40,280 nt of DNA, taken from CAZHMN01 sp964533705 (GTDB taxonomy: Bacteria; Electryoneota; B3-LCP). The translations under genes were made by a program, and so were the position numbers. Of the stretch, positions 1 to 7,825 are shown one piece after another; positions within the stretch are counted from its first letter, which is position 1, and each line of letters begins with the position of its first letter. Below the pieces are notes generated by a model, which did not search any database, was not told the origin of the DNA, and worked only from the letters and a program-made list of their open reading frames with translations. The stretch covers positions 1 to 40,280 of the forward strand of contig CAZHMN010000018.1 of assembly GCA_964533705.1 (NCBI GenBank), written 5' to 3'.

Positions 1-1511
1 TAAGTGCTGATGCTCTGGATTATCCGCCCGAGGTGGCAGAAGCACTGGATGCCGCTGGTGATCATCGCATTGAGCTGGAGAAGGTTCTCGAGCATTATGC
101 GTCCGCAGACGACTCCCTAAAACTGCAGGCAGCCTATTTTCTGGTGTCAAATATGGAAGGGCATTGCTATGTGACATATATGCTCTGCGACAGCAGCGAA
201 AATAAGATCGAATTCAACGTATTGGATTATCCGGATTTCGATGCCTTGATCGCATACCTGGACAGCCTTGAAGATGAGTGCGGCGAACTCAATTTCAAGA
301 AGGATAAAAAGATTGAGGATTTGAATACAATCAGCGCCGATTTCCTCATTAATCAAATAGACTACGCTTTCCGAGCTTGGCGGGAAAAACCCTGGGCGGA
401 GAGCCTCTCCTTCGATCAGTTCTGCCAGTACGTTCTGCCTTATCGGGGCAGCAACGAACCGCTGGAATCCTGGCGGGAAACGTTTTGGGAGAAATATCAA
501 GGTATCGAAGACGATATGACAGATCCGTCCGATCCGGTCGAGGCTGCGGCTATCATTAACGACGATGTGAAATCCTGGTTTTCCTTCGATCCGCGCTATT
601 ACCTGCATCCCACGGATCAGGGACTGGCTGAAATGCTGGAAACGCGCCTGGGACGCTGCGAAGACATGACCAATCTGACCATCTACGCCATGCGGGCTAA
701 CGGCCTGGCCGTCACCAGCGACTACACGCCTTACTGGGCCAATTCGGGCAACAACCACGCCTGGAATGCCATCGTTACAGCAGACGGCAAGGCGATCCCG
801 TTTATGGGTGCGGAGTGCAATCCCGGGAAATACAGCCTGTCTGCAAAGTTCGCCAAAGTTTATCGTAAAACGTTCGCCAAGCAGAAGGACAACCTCACCT
901 TTCAGGAGAGAAAACAAGAAGATGTCCCCCGTTGGTTGGCCGGCAAGAGCTACATTGACGTTACGGCGGACTATAGCGATGTTTTGGATGTAAAAGTTAC
1001 ATTTGATCGCGAAGTGCCGGATACGGTTGACATCGCCTACATCTGCGTCTTTAATTCCGGCGAATGGAAACCCATCCACTGGGGTCGAATCGAAGGCAGA
1101 ACTGTTGTTTTCACCGATATGGCGCCAGAAATAGCCTATCTTCCGGCTCTGTACGTCAATGAAGAGATATTACCCTTTGGGCAGGCCTTTATACTCGGCG
1201 AAGACGGCAGTAAGAGGATTTTATCGCAATCCGGCGAAGAAACAATTTCGACCCGTTTGATCTCAACCACGCGGCGCAAGCAGGAGATTTCCACGGACGG
1301 CATCGCTGTGACCTTTCTAACCGCCGGAAAGGAATACGAATTGTTCTACTGGCTGGACGGCTGGCAATCGCTGGGGAAGGAGGTCGCGGGTGCTGAACCG
1401 TTAGTTTTTGACAACGTACCCGCTGGTTGCCTGTATTGGCTCGTGGAAGAGGATTCCGACAAGGAGGAGCGCATCTTCACGATAGAGGATGGGAAGCAGG
1501 TGTGGTGGTGA
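1..1511 (+). CDS. Transglutaminase-like domain protein, 5' end outside window
   Basis: The reading frame is open from the left edge (first full codon at 3), so the gene starts outside the window. A GTG at 33 could serve as a start, but residues before it continue a helical region common in this family (AGDHRIELEKVLEHY follows). The core matches transglutaminase-like cysteine proteins of the Bacteroidetes type. A Cys in GRCEDM (codon 657-659) and a His in NNHAWN (756-758) fit the first two catalytic positions, and an acidic residue in GAECNP (813-815) may be the third. The C-terminal part is beta-rich and ends in EERIFTIEDGKQVWW, a tail I recognise from these proteins. The substrate is unknown; these proteins are usually exported, but the signal peptide would be outside the window. 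Family call is firm, function is not. Confidence 0.85.
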   Translation, partial: SADALDYPPEVAEALDAAGDHRIELEKVLEHYASADDSLKLQAAYFLVSNMEGHCYVTYMLCDSSENKIEFNVLDYPDFDALIAYLDSLEDECGELNFKKDKKIEDLNTISADFLINQIDYAFRAWREKPWAESLSFDQFCQYVLPYRGSNEPLESWRETFWEKYQGIEDDMTDPSDPVEAAAIINDDVKSWFSFDPRYYLHPTDQGLAEMLETRLGRCEDMTNLTIYAMRANGLAVTSDYTPYWANSGNNHAWNAIVTADGKAIPFMGAECNPGKYSLSAKFAKVYRKTFAKQKDNLTFQERKQEDVPRWLAGKSYIDVTADYSDVLDVKVTFDREVPDTVDIAYICVFNSGEWKPIHWGRIEGRTVVFTDMAPEIAYLPALYVNEEILPFGQAFILGEDGSKRILSQSGEETISTRLISTTRRKQEISTDGIAVTFLTAGKEYELFYWLDGWQSLGKEVAGAEPLVFDNVPAGCLYWLVEEDSDKEERIFTIEDGKQVWW

Positions 1512-1558
1512 TACGGGAATCTTGTTTCGGTTTAATGATCTTGTTTTTATAAAGTTTT

Positions 1559-1631
1559 TGTCACTCCCGCGAAAGCGGGAGTCCAGAAATAACAATGTAT
1601 TAAATGGATTCCTGCTTTCGCAGGAATGACA
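1559..1631. repeat. REP-like inverted pair of palindromic repeats
   Basis: Two 27-base units (1559-1585 and 1605-1631) are inverted copies of each other, matching at 23 of 27 positions and separated by 19 bases. Each is itself a hairpin: arms ACTCCCGC/GCGGGAGT with loop GAAA, and ATTCCTGC/GCAGGAAT with loop TTTC. The four differences between the units fall in the arms and are paired, so both hairpins stay intact. This is the architecture of REP doublets (REPIN/BIME-like), a dispersed non-coding element. Only one copy is seen here. Confidence 0.75.
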
Positions 1632-1662
1632 TTATGGCAGCTTTTTCAGCAATCTTATCATA

Positions 1663-1690
1663 TTAATAGCCATTTGCTATTTGTTATAAT
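1663..1690 (+). promoter_or_regulatory. Predicted sigma70-type promoter for the BMC-P pair
   Basis: A perfect TATAAT at 1685-1690 lies 25 bases before the ATG at 1716. A weak -35 candidate, TTAATA (1663-1668), is 16 bases upstream. The sequence around it is AT-rich and follows the REP-like pair. Confidence 0.5.
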
Positions 1691-1715
1691 CAGGTTCCAT
1701 TTATCCGAGGCTACC

Positions 1716-2018
1716 ATGCTTCTTGGCCGCGTTATCGGGACCGTATGGGCGACGCGAAAAGACGAAAAACTGGAAGGGATGAAGTTCCAGTTCGTCCGGG
1801 CGGTGGATACGGATTACAAGCCGCTGAATAATTTCATCGTGGCGGTGGACAGCGTCGGCGCCGGAGCCGGTGAAATCGTCCTCGTCGCTCAGGGGTCATC
1901 CGCTCGCATGACCTGGTTAACCAAGGACAAGCCGGTGGATGCCGTCATTATGGCCATCGTTGACCGTCTGGACATTGAAGTGCCGGAATCCCAGTGGGAG
2001 GCGGAGCTGCAGAAATGA
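1716..2018 (+). CDS. EutN/CcmL-family bacterial microcompartment vertex protein (BMC-P), copy 1
   Basis: This 100-residue protein matches the BMC-P family (EutN/CcmL/PduN), which forms pentamers that cap the vertices of microcompartment shells. The N-terminus MLLGRVIGTVWATRKD, the central IVAVDSVGAGAGEIVLVAQGSS and the closing VDAVIMAIVDRLDIE are the family signatures. The ATG at 1716 is preferred over upstream in-frame starts because it gives the family N-terminus and has GAGG at 1707-1710. It overlaps the next gene, a paralogue, by four bases (ATGA). No hexameric BMC-H shell gene or signature enzyme is in the window, so the compartment type cannot be assigned. Confidence 0.93.
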   Translation: MLLGRVIGTVWATRKDEKLEGMKFQFVRAVDTDYKPLNNFIVAVDSVGAGAGEIVLVAQGSSARMTWLTKDKPVDAVIMAIVDRLDIEVPESQWEAELQK

Positions 2019-2296
2019 ACCTGGCCAAAGTGATCGGTACCATCTGGGCCACGGTCAAAGATGAGCATTTGACGCAGAAAAAAATGCAGCTCATTCAGCC
2101 CTTAGACGAAAAAGGGCGGAAGGTGGGCGGCCCTATCGTAGCCGTAGATTCCGTAGGGGCGGGACAGGGGGAAGTGGTCTTCTATGTCACCGCCCGCGAG
2201 GCCGGATTCCCCTTTCCGGAGCCTCTTCTGACTCCGGTGGACGCGGCTATCGTGGGCATCGTTGATCGGGTGGAATTATATCAGAAGAGGACTTAG
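2015..2296 (+). CDS. EutN/CcmL-family bacterial microcompartment vertex protein (BMC-P), copy 2
   Basis: This is a 93-residue paralogue of the preceding gene, again a BMC-P pentamer subunit. It starts MNLAKVIGTIWATVKDEHL and keeps IVAVDSVGAGQGEVVF and VDAAIVGIVDRVELY. The start at 2015 overlaps the upstream stop (ATGA), which indicates translational coupling. The two copies differ mainly in the loop after the glycine-rich strand, where this one has an aromatic/proline-rich insert (EAGFPFPEPLLTP). Different BMC-P paralogues in one organism may occupy the same shell; whether these two do is inference. Confidence 0.93.
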   Translation: MNLAKVIGTIWATVKDEHLTQKKMQLIQPLDEKGRKVGGPIVAVDSVGAGQGEVVFYVTAREAGFPFPEPLLTPVDAAIVGIVDRVELYQKRT

Positions 2297-2335
2297 AGAC
2301 GCAAACGATAGGGAATTGTAGATTCGTACCACTTT

Positions 2336-2370
2336 GGCAACCATGAGACACCAGAGGTTGCCCTTTTCTT
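2336..2370 (+). terminator. Predicted intrinsic terminator after the BMC-P pair
   Basis: A 7-bp stem GGCAACC/GGTTGCC (2336-2342 with 2356-2362) with a 13-base loop is followed by CTTTTCTTT. It lies between the second BMC-P gene and rdgB, so the vertex genes would form their own transcript. The stem is short, hence moderate confidence. Confidence 0.5.
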
Positions 2371-2382
2371 TGGGAATCGTGA

Positions 2383-2982
2383 ATGAAGATACTCATCGCG
2401 TCAAGAAATCCAGATAAGCTGCGTGAAATCCAAAATAAGGTGAGTTCGCTGGACATCCAGATTGTATCTCCGAAGGATTTTCCGAATCTTCCTGAAATTG
2501 AAGAGGACGGCGATACCTTAGAAGCCAACGCCATCAAAAAGGCTGTGGCCTTGCACAAGCTGACCAACCTGCCCGCCCTGGCGGATGATACCGGATTGGA
2601 GGTCGAGGCCCTGGACGGCAGACCTGGTCTGTATTCAGCTCGCTATGCTGGCCCTGAGGCCACCTATCAGGATAACGTGAAGAAACTTCTGGAGGAATTG
2701 CAGGGTATCCCTGAAGAGCGGCGGGGAGCGGTCTTTCGCTGCGTTCTGGCTTACGCCTCAGGGCCAGACGTAAAGCTTTTCGAAGGCGCGGTCAAAGGAA
2801 TGATTACCGATAAACCTCAGGGTAAAAACGGTTTTGGCTACGATCCCGTTTTTTTCATCCCGGAAGAGGGCAAAACCTTCGCACAAATGCCTCTGGAACG
2901 CAAGAACAGCATCTCGCACCGGGGTCTCGCTCTGGATGCTTGGGTGCAGTATCTTCGCAGAGAAATAATGGGGGATAAATAG
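2383..2982 (+). CDS. rdgB: RdgB/HAM1-family XTP/dITP pyrophosphatase
   Basis: RdgB hydrolyses non-canonical purine triphosphates (XTP, dITP, ITP) to monophosphate and pyrophosphate, keeping them out of DNA and RNA. The 199-residue length is normal for the family. Signatures in order: ASRNPDKLREI near the N-terminus, DTLEANA, ALADDTGLEVEAL, GRPGLYSARYAG, GKNGFGYDPVFF, and the closing KNSISHRGLAL. The acidic pair in ADDTG is the expected catalytic/metal site. The ATG at 2383 gives the standard N-terminus; no strong Shine-Dalgarno is visible. It ends TAG eleven bases before the desulfurase start. Confidence 0.96.
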   Translation: MKILIASRNPDKLREIQNKVSSLDIQIVSPKDFPNLPEIEEDGDTLEANAIKKAVALHKLTNLPALADDTGLEVEALDGRPGLYSARYAGPEATYQDNVKKLLEELQGIPEERRGAVFRCVLAYASGPDVKLFEGAVKGMITDKPQGKNGFGYDPVFFIPEEGKTFAQMPLERKNSISHRGLALDAWVQYLRREIMGDK

Positions 2983-2993
2983 AGGAATTGTTC

Positions 2994-4148
2994 GTGAAAC
3001 GCTACTACTTCGACCACAGCGCGACTACCCGGGTTGATGCGGCCGTCGCTGAAGCCATGGTGAAGGTGATGCGGGAGGATTTCGGCAATCCCTCCAGCCT
3101 TCACAGCTTCGGGCGCGACGCTCGCGTTATCTTAGAGGATGTCCGTGAGACCATCGCCAAAATTCTGAACGCGGATCCCACGGAAATATTCTTCACGTCC
3201 GGCGGCACGGAAGCGGATAACACCGCCTTGATCGGCGTGATGGAGGCCAATCGTGATAAGGGCGATCATCTGATTACCAGCATGATGGAGCATCACGCCG
3301 TCCTGGATGCGGCTGAATATCTGGAGAAAAACGGTTATCGGGTTTCATACATACGCCCCGATGAACAGGGCATCATTCAACCTGCGGATGTTGAGCGAGC
3401 CATCACGCCGCAGACGGTGCTGGTTTCAATCATGCACGTTAATAACGAAGTGGGGACGATAAGCCCGGTCGAAGAGATCGGGCGGATGGCACATGAGAGA
3501 GGCGTTCTCTTTCACACGGATGCCGTTCAATCTTTCGGCAAAATCCCGGTGGACGTAAAAGCGATCAACGCGGATTTGCTATCCGTTTCAGCCCATAAGA
3601 TTTACGGCCCCAAGGGAGCGGGTGCGCTGTACCTTCGCAGAGGCGTGAAGATCAACCGCAGGACGCACGGTGGGCACCAGGAAAGAGAGGTTCGGACCGG
3701 GACAGAGAATCTCCCCGGAGCCGTGGGACTGGCCGCCGCCGCTGAGATTTGTCAGCGTGAGATGGAGTCCGAAGCCGTCCGTCTTTCCAATCTGCGCAAT
3801 CGGCTCTGGGATGGGTTGAGAGCAAACATTCCTAAAATTCACCTGAACGGCCATCCTGAAAGGCGATTACCGGGTTTGTGCAACGTCTCCTTCGAAGGGG
3901 TCGAAGGTGAAGCCTTAATGCTGGCACTCGACCTGGAAGGCATTGCGGCATCAACCGGATCGGCCTGCAGCTCAGGGCAAACCTCCGCCTCCCACGTGCT
4001 CCTGGCTATGGGCATACCGCCCGAAATTGCACAGGCATCCATCCGTTTTTCTCTGGGACGGGAAAACGACGATGAGTCGGTGGATTACGCCCTGGAAGTC
4101 GTTCCTAAAATCGTTTCGAGACTGCGCAATATGTCATTTTCAGGCTGA
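2994..4148 (+). CDS. iscS: Cysteine desulfurase, NifS/IscS family (class I)
   Basis: This PLP enzyme removes sulfur from cysteine and passes it as a persulfide to Fe-S cluster or thiolated tRNA synthesis. I place the start at GTG 2994, seven bases after AGAGGA (2981-2986). An in-frame TTG at 2988 is too close to that site. The product is 384 residues. The N-terminal YYFDHSATT strand is typical. The PLP lysine is K202 in SAHKIYGPKG, H101 in MEHHAV stacks on the cofactor, and the catalytic Cys is C325 in TGSACSSGQT, the class I type. No scaffold gene (iscU/nifU) is adjacent. Closeness to mnmA suggests it feeds tRNA 2-thiolation; that role is inferred. Confidence 0.95.
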   Translation: MKRYYFDHSATTRVDAAVAEAMVKVMREDFGNPSSLHSFGRDARVILEDVRETIAKILNADPTEIFFTSGGTEADNTALIGVMEANRDKGDHLITSMMEHHAVLDAAEYLEKNGYRVSYIRPDEQGIIQPADVERAITPQTVLVSIMHVNNEVGTISPVEEIGRMAHERGVLFHTDAVQSFGKIPVDVKAINADLLSVSAHKIYGPKGAGALYLRRGVKINRRTHGGHQEREVRTGTENLPGAVGLAAAAEICQREMESEAVRLSNLRNRLWDGLRANIPKIHLNGHPERRLPGLCNVSFEGVEGEALMLALDLEGIAASTGSACSSGQTSASHVLLAMGIPPEIAQASIRFSLGRENDDESVDYALEVVPKIVSRLRNMSFSG

Positions 4149-4171
4149 TATAAATTGACCTTTACTTCGGA

Positions 4172-5017
4172 ATGACTGAATCGGGTCCAGGATCGCTCAG
4201 AAAGCGCCTCCTCCTCATCGCCCTGGTTATTCTCCTGGCGATGGGGATACCGCTGTGGATGGTTTTATCGCCTGCCTGGCAGGATCCGGTCAAGTTCTTT
4301 GAAAATCGCAGATCGCAAAGCTTTCAATACCGGCTGCATTCGAGCTGGAATGAGAACGGGTTGGTCATACAGTCGCTGCGCATTTCGGGGATGAGACAGA
4401 GCTTCGGTGGTGAGTATAACGTTGAATTTGACGCCTATTGTTGCGCACCTGAGCACTCCGAGAGGCTCCTGCCCGGATTCGTGTTATTNNNNNNNNNNNN
4501 NNNNNNNNNNNNNNNNNNNNNNNNNNNNNNNNNNNNNNNNNNNNNNNNNNNNNNNNNNNNNNNNNNNNNNNNNNNNNNNNNNNNNNNNCGACCGGCGGCC
4601 GTGATGTCCTTCATGGGCGGAGGAGACATCAAGTCTATTCTCGAACTGAATCTACACAGAGGCGAGCTGGTACCCTACAGTTTTCTGATTAAGCCGATTT
4701 CCTCCCTCGCAGCCCTGCTGATTCGCCCTCTGGAAACGACGCGTCTGGTCGGGGAAATTTCGCCGCGACCCTATATTCAAATAAGCGCCAGGGATGACAC
4801 CTTCATCCCAGAGGAGAACGCGCTGGCGCTTTACCGGACTGCTGGGGAACCACGCCGCTTGATCTGGATTTCAACACCGCATTTAATGCCCGGCATGGAA
4901 GAGATCATGGAACAGATGATCGCCATTGCCGGCGAAGAACTGATCCAATGGGGCATATTTCAAGAAACGGACTTTCCAAATCCGAAGATGATCGAAGGCG
5001 AGTTGCCGTCGCCATGA
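4172..5017 (+). CDS. Alpha/beta hydrolase (dienelactone hydrolase-like), interrupted by assembly gap
   Basis: The N-terminus has a hydrophobic segment (about residues 10-31) that looks like a signal anchor, so the enzyme is probably exported or membrane-tethered. After the gap the frame shows typical alpha/beta-hydrolase elements: a GGGD motif following a buried strand, then QISARDDTFIP carrying the likely catalytic Asp, LYRTAGEPRRLIWI, and a downstream His in STPHLMPG. The region that should hold the HG oxyanion motif and the GxSxG nucleophile is lost in the N run. From related folds I expect about 100 residues there, far more than the 33 that 100 Ns allow. The substrate is unknown. The 3' end overlaps the mnmA start. 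Confidence 0.65.
   Translation: MTESGPGSLRKRLLLIALVILLAMGIPLWMVLSPAWQDPVKFFENRRSQSFQYRLHSSWNENGLVIQSLRISGMRQSFGGEYNVEFDAYCCAPEHSERLLPGFVLXXXXXXXXXXXXXXXXXXXXXXXXXXXXXXXXXXRPAAVMSFMGGGDIKSILELNLHRGELVPYSFLIKPISSLAALLIRPLETTRLVGEISPRPYIQISARDDTFIPEENALALYRTAGEPRRLIWISTPHLMPGMEEIMEQMIAIAGEELIQWGIFQETDFPNPKMIEGELPSP
4489..4588. other. Assembly gap (100 Ns) inside the hydrolase gene
   Basis: A run of exactly 100 Ns, a common placeholder for a scaffold gap of unknown size. It removes the expected nucleophile region of the hydrolase. Confidence 0.98.
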
Positions 5018-6144
5018 GCGGCGGAGTGGACAGCTCAGTGGCGGCCGCTCTCCTGGCTCAGGACGGCTATGAAGTCGTCGGGCTAACCATGAAACTGTTC
5101 GACCGGACGACGACGGGCTCTCCTGTGGAATCTCAGAGAGGGTGTTGCAGCATTGACGCTCTCAACCGGGCTGCAGCGGTGTGTCGTTCATTAAATATCC
5201 CACATTATTCGATAGATTTAATTGTTGAATTCAACCAGTACGTGATACAAGACTTTATTAATGACTATATAGAGGGCAGAACACCCAATCCCTGTGTGCG
5301 CTGCAACGCCTATTTAAAGTGGGGCAGCCTCTTCGAAAAAGCGAAGCTGTTAGGATGCGATTTCCTGGCGACGGGGCATTACGCTCGAGTCGTTGAGAGC
5401 GGGCATGAATTTCAACTCAGGCGAGCATCGGATCCCGATAAGGATCAGGCTTATGCTTTATGGGGCATCCCCTTAGGCAAGCTTTCAAACACGCTATTCC
5501 CGCTGGGTTCATCGAAAAAGACGGAGGTTCGAAAAATAGCCTCTGAACTCGGGTTGAAAACGGCCCAGACGCGGGAGAGTCAGGAAATCTGTTTTGTCCC
5601 CGATGGGCATTATTCGCAGTTCTTGGAGCGGCATCGGCCGGAGTTTTTTGAATCTCTGAACACCGGCGAGCTCCTTGAACAGGAAACAAACCAGTTGAAG
5701 AAGGTCGGGCGGCATTCAGGTTACCCCTTCTACACGGTTGGGCAAAGAAAAGGTTTGGGGGGAGGTTTCTCTGAGCCCCGCTACGTGCTGCGCGTCCATC
5801 CGGAAAGCAATCAGGTCGTCATCGGAAGGAAGGAAGAGCTCCTCGAACGCAGATTTTTAGTCGATCAGGTGAACTGGCTGATTCCAGTGCCGGGTGGTTC
5901 CATTCGCGCTGAGGTTCAGGTGAGGTATCGCTCCAGGGCTTTCCCGGCTTCGATTTCTCGGATCAAAGCCGGAGATGATGGTTTGGAAGATCGTTTGCTG
6001 GTTGAATTCGACCAACCTGTGGAGGCCATTGCACCGGGCCAATCCGCCGTTTTCTTCCAGGGCGACCGCCTGATCGGCGGGGGCAGAATTTGCGAAGTAC
6101 TCCATCGCAATTCACGAAAAGAAGCCAGAGTGGTGGAGGTCTAA
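4948..6144 (+). CDS. mnmA: tRNA-specific 2-thiouridylase MnmA
   Basis: MnmA makes the 2-thio group of the wobble uridine (U34) in tRNAs for Lys, Glu and Gln, using ATP and a persulfide sulfur. The PP-loop SGGVDSS is at residues 24-30. The two catalytic cysteines are C116 in NPCVRCN and C215 in SQEICFVPDG, as in the E. coli enzyme (Cys102 and Cys199). ATGHYARV and YTVGQRKGLG are further family signatures, and the C-terminal beta-barrel region is complete. The ATG at 4948 overlaps the hydrolase by 70 bases. The only later ATG (5011) would cut into the PP-loop strand, so 4948 is kept despite a weak ribosome site. Sulfur would plausibly come from the desulfurase at 2994. Confidence 0.95.
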   Translation: MGHISRNGLSKSEDDRRRVAVAMSGGVDSSVAAALLAQDGYEVVGLTMKLFDRTTTGSPVESQRGCCSIDALNRAAAVCRSLNIPHYSIDLIVEFNQYVIQDFINDYIEGRTPNPCVRCNAYLKWGSLFEKAKLLGCDFLATGHYARVVESGHEFQLRRASDPDKDQAYALWGIPLGKLSNTLFPLGSSKKTEVRKIASELGLKTAQTRESQEICFVPDGHYSQFLERHRPEFFESLNTGELLEQETNQLKKVGRHSGYPFYTVGQRKGLGGGFSEPRYVLRVHPESNQVVIGRKEELLERRFLVDQVNWLIPVPGGSIRAEVQVRYRSRAFPASISRIKAGDDGLEDRLLVEFDQPVEAIAPGQSAVFFQGDRLIGGGRICEVLHRNSRKEARVVEV

Positions 6145-6162
6145 TCTTCGGAAGGCATTCAC

Positions 6163-7020
6163 ATGAAAAAAATTACGACCGTTACGTTACAAGAAATGAA
6201 GCAACGGGGCGAGAAAATCAGCGCCCTGACCGCTTATGACGCCACGTTCGCCTACCTGGAGGATCAAGCGGGCGTCGAGGTGATTCTGGTGGGTGATTCC
6301 GCTGCCATGGTCATCGCCGGAGAAGCGACGACGCTGTCCGCGACGATGGAGCAGATGCTCTACCACACCCGTTGCGTTTCCCGTGGTGTCAAGCGAGCTC
6401 TTTTGGTGGCAGATATGCCCTTTCTCAGTTTCCAGATTACGCCTGAAGAGGCTCTGCACAATGCCGGGCGTTTTTTGGCGGAATCCGGCGCCGAAGCCGT
6501 CAAGGTGGAAGGGGGGATACCTGTCATAGATGCGGTTAAACGTTTGGTGGAGGTTGGCATTCCCGTCATGGGGCATCTCGGTTTGACGCCGCAGTCCATC
6601 CACCATTTCGGGGGGTGGGGCGTTCGAGCTCGAGACCGGAGAGAAGCCGATCGGCTCTTAGAGGATGCTCTGGCTCTGGAAAACGCTGGAGCTTTCTCGA
6701 TTGTGCTGGAGAAAATCCCGGCGCCGTTTGCCGCGGAGGTCACACGCACTCTAAAAATTCCCACCATCGGCATTGCCTCCGGACCTGAATGTGACGGACA
6801 GGTGCTGGTCAATTACGACATGCTGGGCTTGTATGAGCAGATGTCGCTTAAGTTCGTGCGGAAATACCGGCATCTGGGTGAAGAAGTCCGCAATGCCGTA
6901 AAGGAATACGTACAAGACATAAAAAAGGGCGATTTCCCATCAGTTGATGAGAGCTACGATATAGATACGAAGACCCATGATCATCAACCGCAATATCCCC
7001 GAGCTTCGAAAACAGATTAG
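6163..7020 (+). CDS. panB: 3-methyl-2-oxobutanoate hydroxymethyltransferase PanB
   Basis: PanB adds a hydroxymethyl group from 5,10-methylene-THF to 2-oxoisovalerate, giving ketopantoate for pantothenate and CoA. The 285-residue protein has the TIM-barrel signatures ALTAYDATFA, VGDS (metal ligand D45), VADMPF (D84), AVKVEGG (K114, E116), MGHLGLTPQS and the catalytic Glu E183 in VLEKIP. GIASGPECDGQVLV is close to the usual GIGAGP form. The C-terminal 44 bases overlap panC in another frame, so the two are likely co-translated. Confidence 0.96.
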   Translation: MKKITTVTLQEMKQRGEKISALTAYDATFAYLEDQAGVEVILVGDSAAMVIAGEATTLSATMEQMLYHTRCVSRGVKRALLVADMPFLSFQITPEEALHNAGRFLAESGAEAVKVEGGIPVIDAVKRLVEVGIPVMGHLGLTPQSIHHFGGWGVRARDRREADRLLEDALALENAGAFSIVLEKIPAPFAAEVTRTLKIPTIGIASGPECDGQVLVNYDMLGLYEQMSLKFVRKYRHLGEEVRNAVKEYVQDIKKGDFPSVDESYDIDTKTHDHQPQYPRASKTD

Positions 7021-7825
7021 CGACTGGAAGAAGCAGGGTCTCCGCGTCGGTCTCGTCCCCACTATGGGGTTTCTCCACGAAGGCCATCTTTCCCTGGTTG
7101 ACCAGATTAAACCGCACTGTGATCGCATCATCGTGTCCATCTTCATCAACCCGAAACAATTCGGTCCCGGTGAAGATCTGGAGCGTTATCCGCGCGATTT
7201 CGAGCGCGATCAGCAAATGCTGGAGAGCCGCGGAGCCGACTTAATCTTCTGCCCCGATAACGAGGTGATGTACCCCGATGATTACTTCACCTACGTCGAG
7301 GTTGAGGAGTTGGGGCAAGTGCTCTGTGGGCGAAGCCGCCCCACGCATTTCCGCGGCGTAGCCACCGTTGTGGCCAAATTGTTCTTAATCACAAAATGCG
7401 ACGTGGCGGTTTTCGGTCAGAAGGATTACCAGCAAGCGTTGATCATCCAGCGAATGGTCGAAGATCTGAACTTCGATGTAAAGATCATTATCAGTCCTAC
7501 GGTGCGCGAGCCGGATGGTCTGGCCATGAGTTCCAGGAACGCTTACCTCACTGCGGAAGAGAGGGAAAGAGCCGTCTGCTTGATTCAGGCGCTGGAGAAA
7601 GCGATGGCGCTCTTTGAATTCGGTGAAGTGCACGCCGCCCGGCTCAGAGAAGAGATGGTCAAATCGGTTCTGGCCGTACCGGAGGTAAGGGTTGATTATC
7701 TGGAAGTCGTTGACGCACAGACTCTGCAGCCCATTGAGAAGGTGGATCGCCGAACGCTGCTGGCCGGAGCGATCTGGCTGGGTAAAGCTCGCCTGATCGA
7801 TAATATCATCATCGAACCGAAATGA
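6977..7825 (+). CDS. panC: Pantothenate synthetase PanC (pantoate-beta-alanine ligase)
   Basis: PanC joins pantoate and beta-alanine with ATP through a pantoyl-adenylate. The nucleotide-binding PTMGFLHEGH motif is at residues 28-37. Other landmarks are SIFINPKQFGPGEDL, CGRSRPTHFRGV, FGQKDYQQ and the KMSKS-like MSSRNAYLT. Length (282) is normal. The ATG at 6977 lies inside panB (44-base overlap) and gives the usual start MIINRNIPELR. It ends in an ATGA overlap with the next gene. No panE or panD is present in the window. Confidence 0.96.
   Translation: MIINRNIPELRKQISDWKKQGLRVGLVPTMGFLHEGHLSLVDQIKPHCDRIIVSIFINPKQFGPGEDLERYPRDFERDQQMLESRGADLIFCPDNEVMYPDDYFTYVEVEELGQVLCGRSRPTHFRGVATVVAKLFLITKCDVAVFGQKDYQQALIIQRMVEDLNFDVKIIISPTVREPDGLAMSSRNAYLTAEERERAVCLIQALEKAMALFEFGEVHAARLREEMVKSVLAVPEVRVDYLEVVDAQTLQPIEKVDRRTLLAGAIWLGKARLIDNIIIEPK

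Noticed and set aside
33..35. GTG as the start of the transglutaminase-like gene
   Set aside because: The frame stays open to the window edge, coding looks continuous before it, and no signal peptide or ribosome site is seen there.
147..1079. Long open frame on the - strand inside the transglutaminase-like gene
   Set aside because: Fully antisense to a gene with clear family motifs and no ribosome site; it is a shadow frame.
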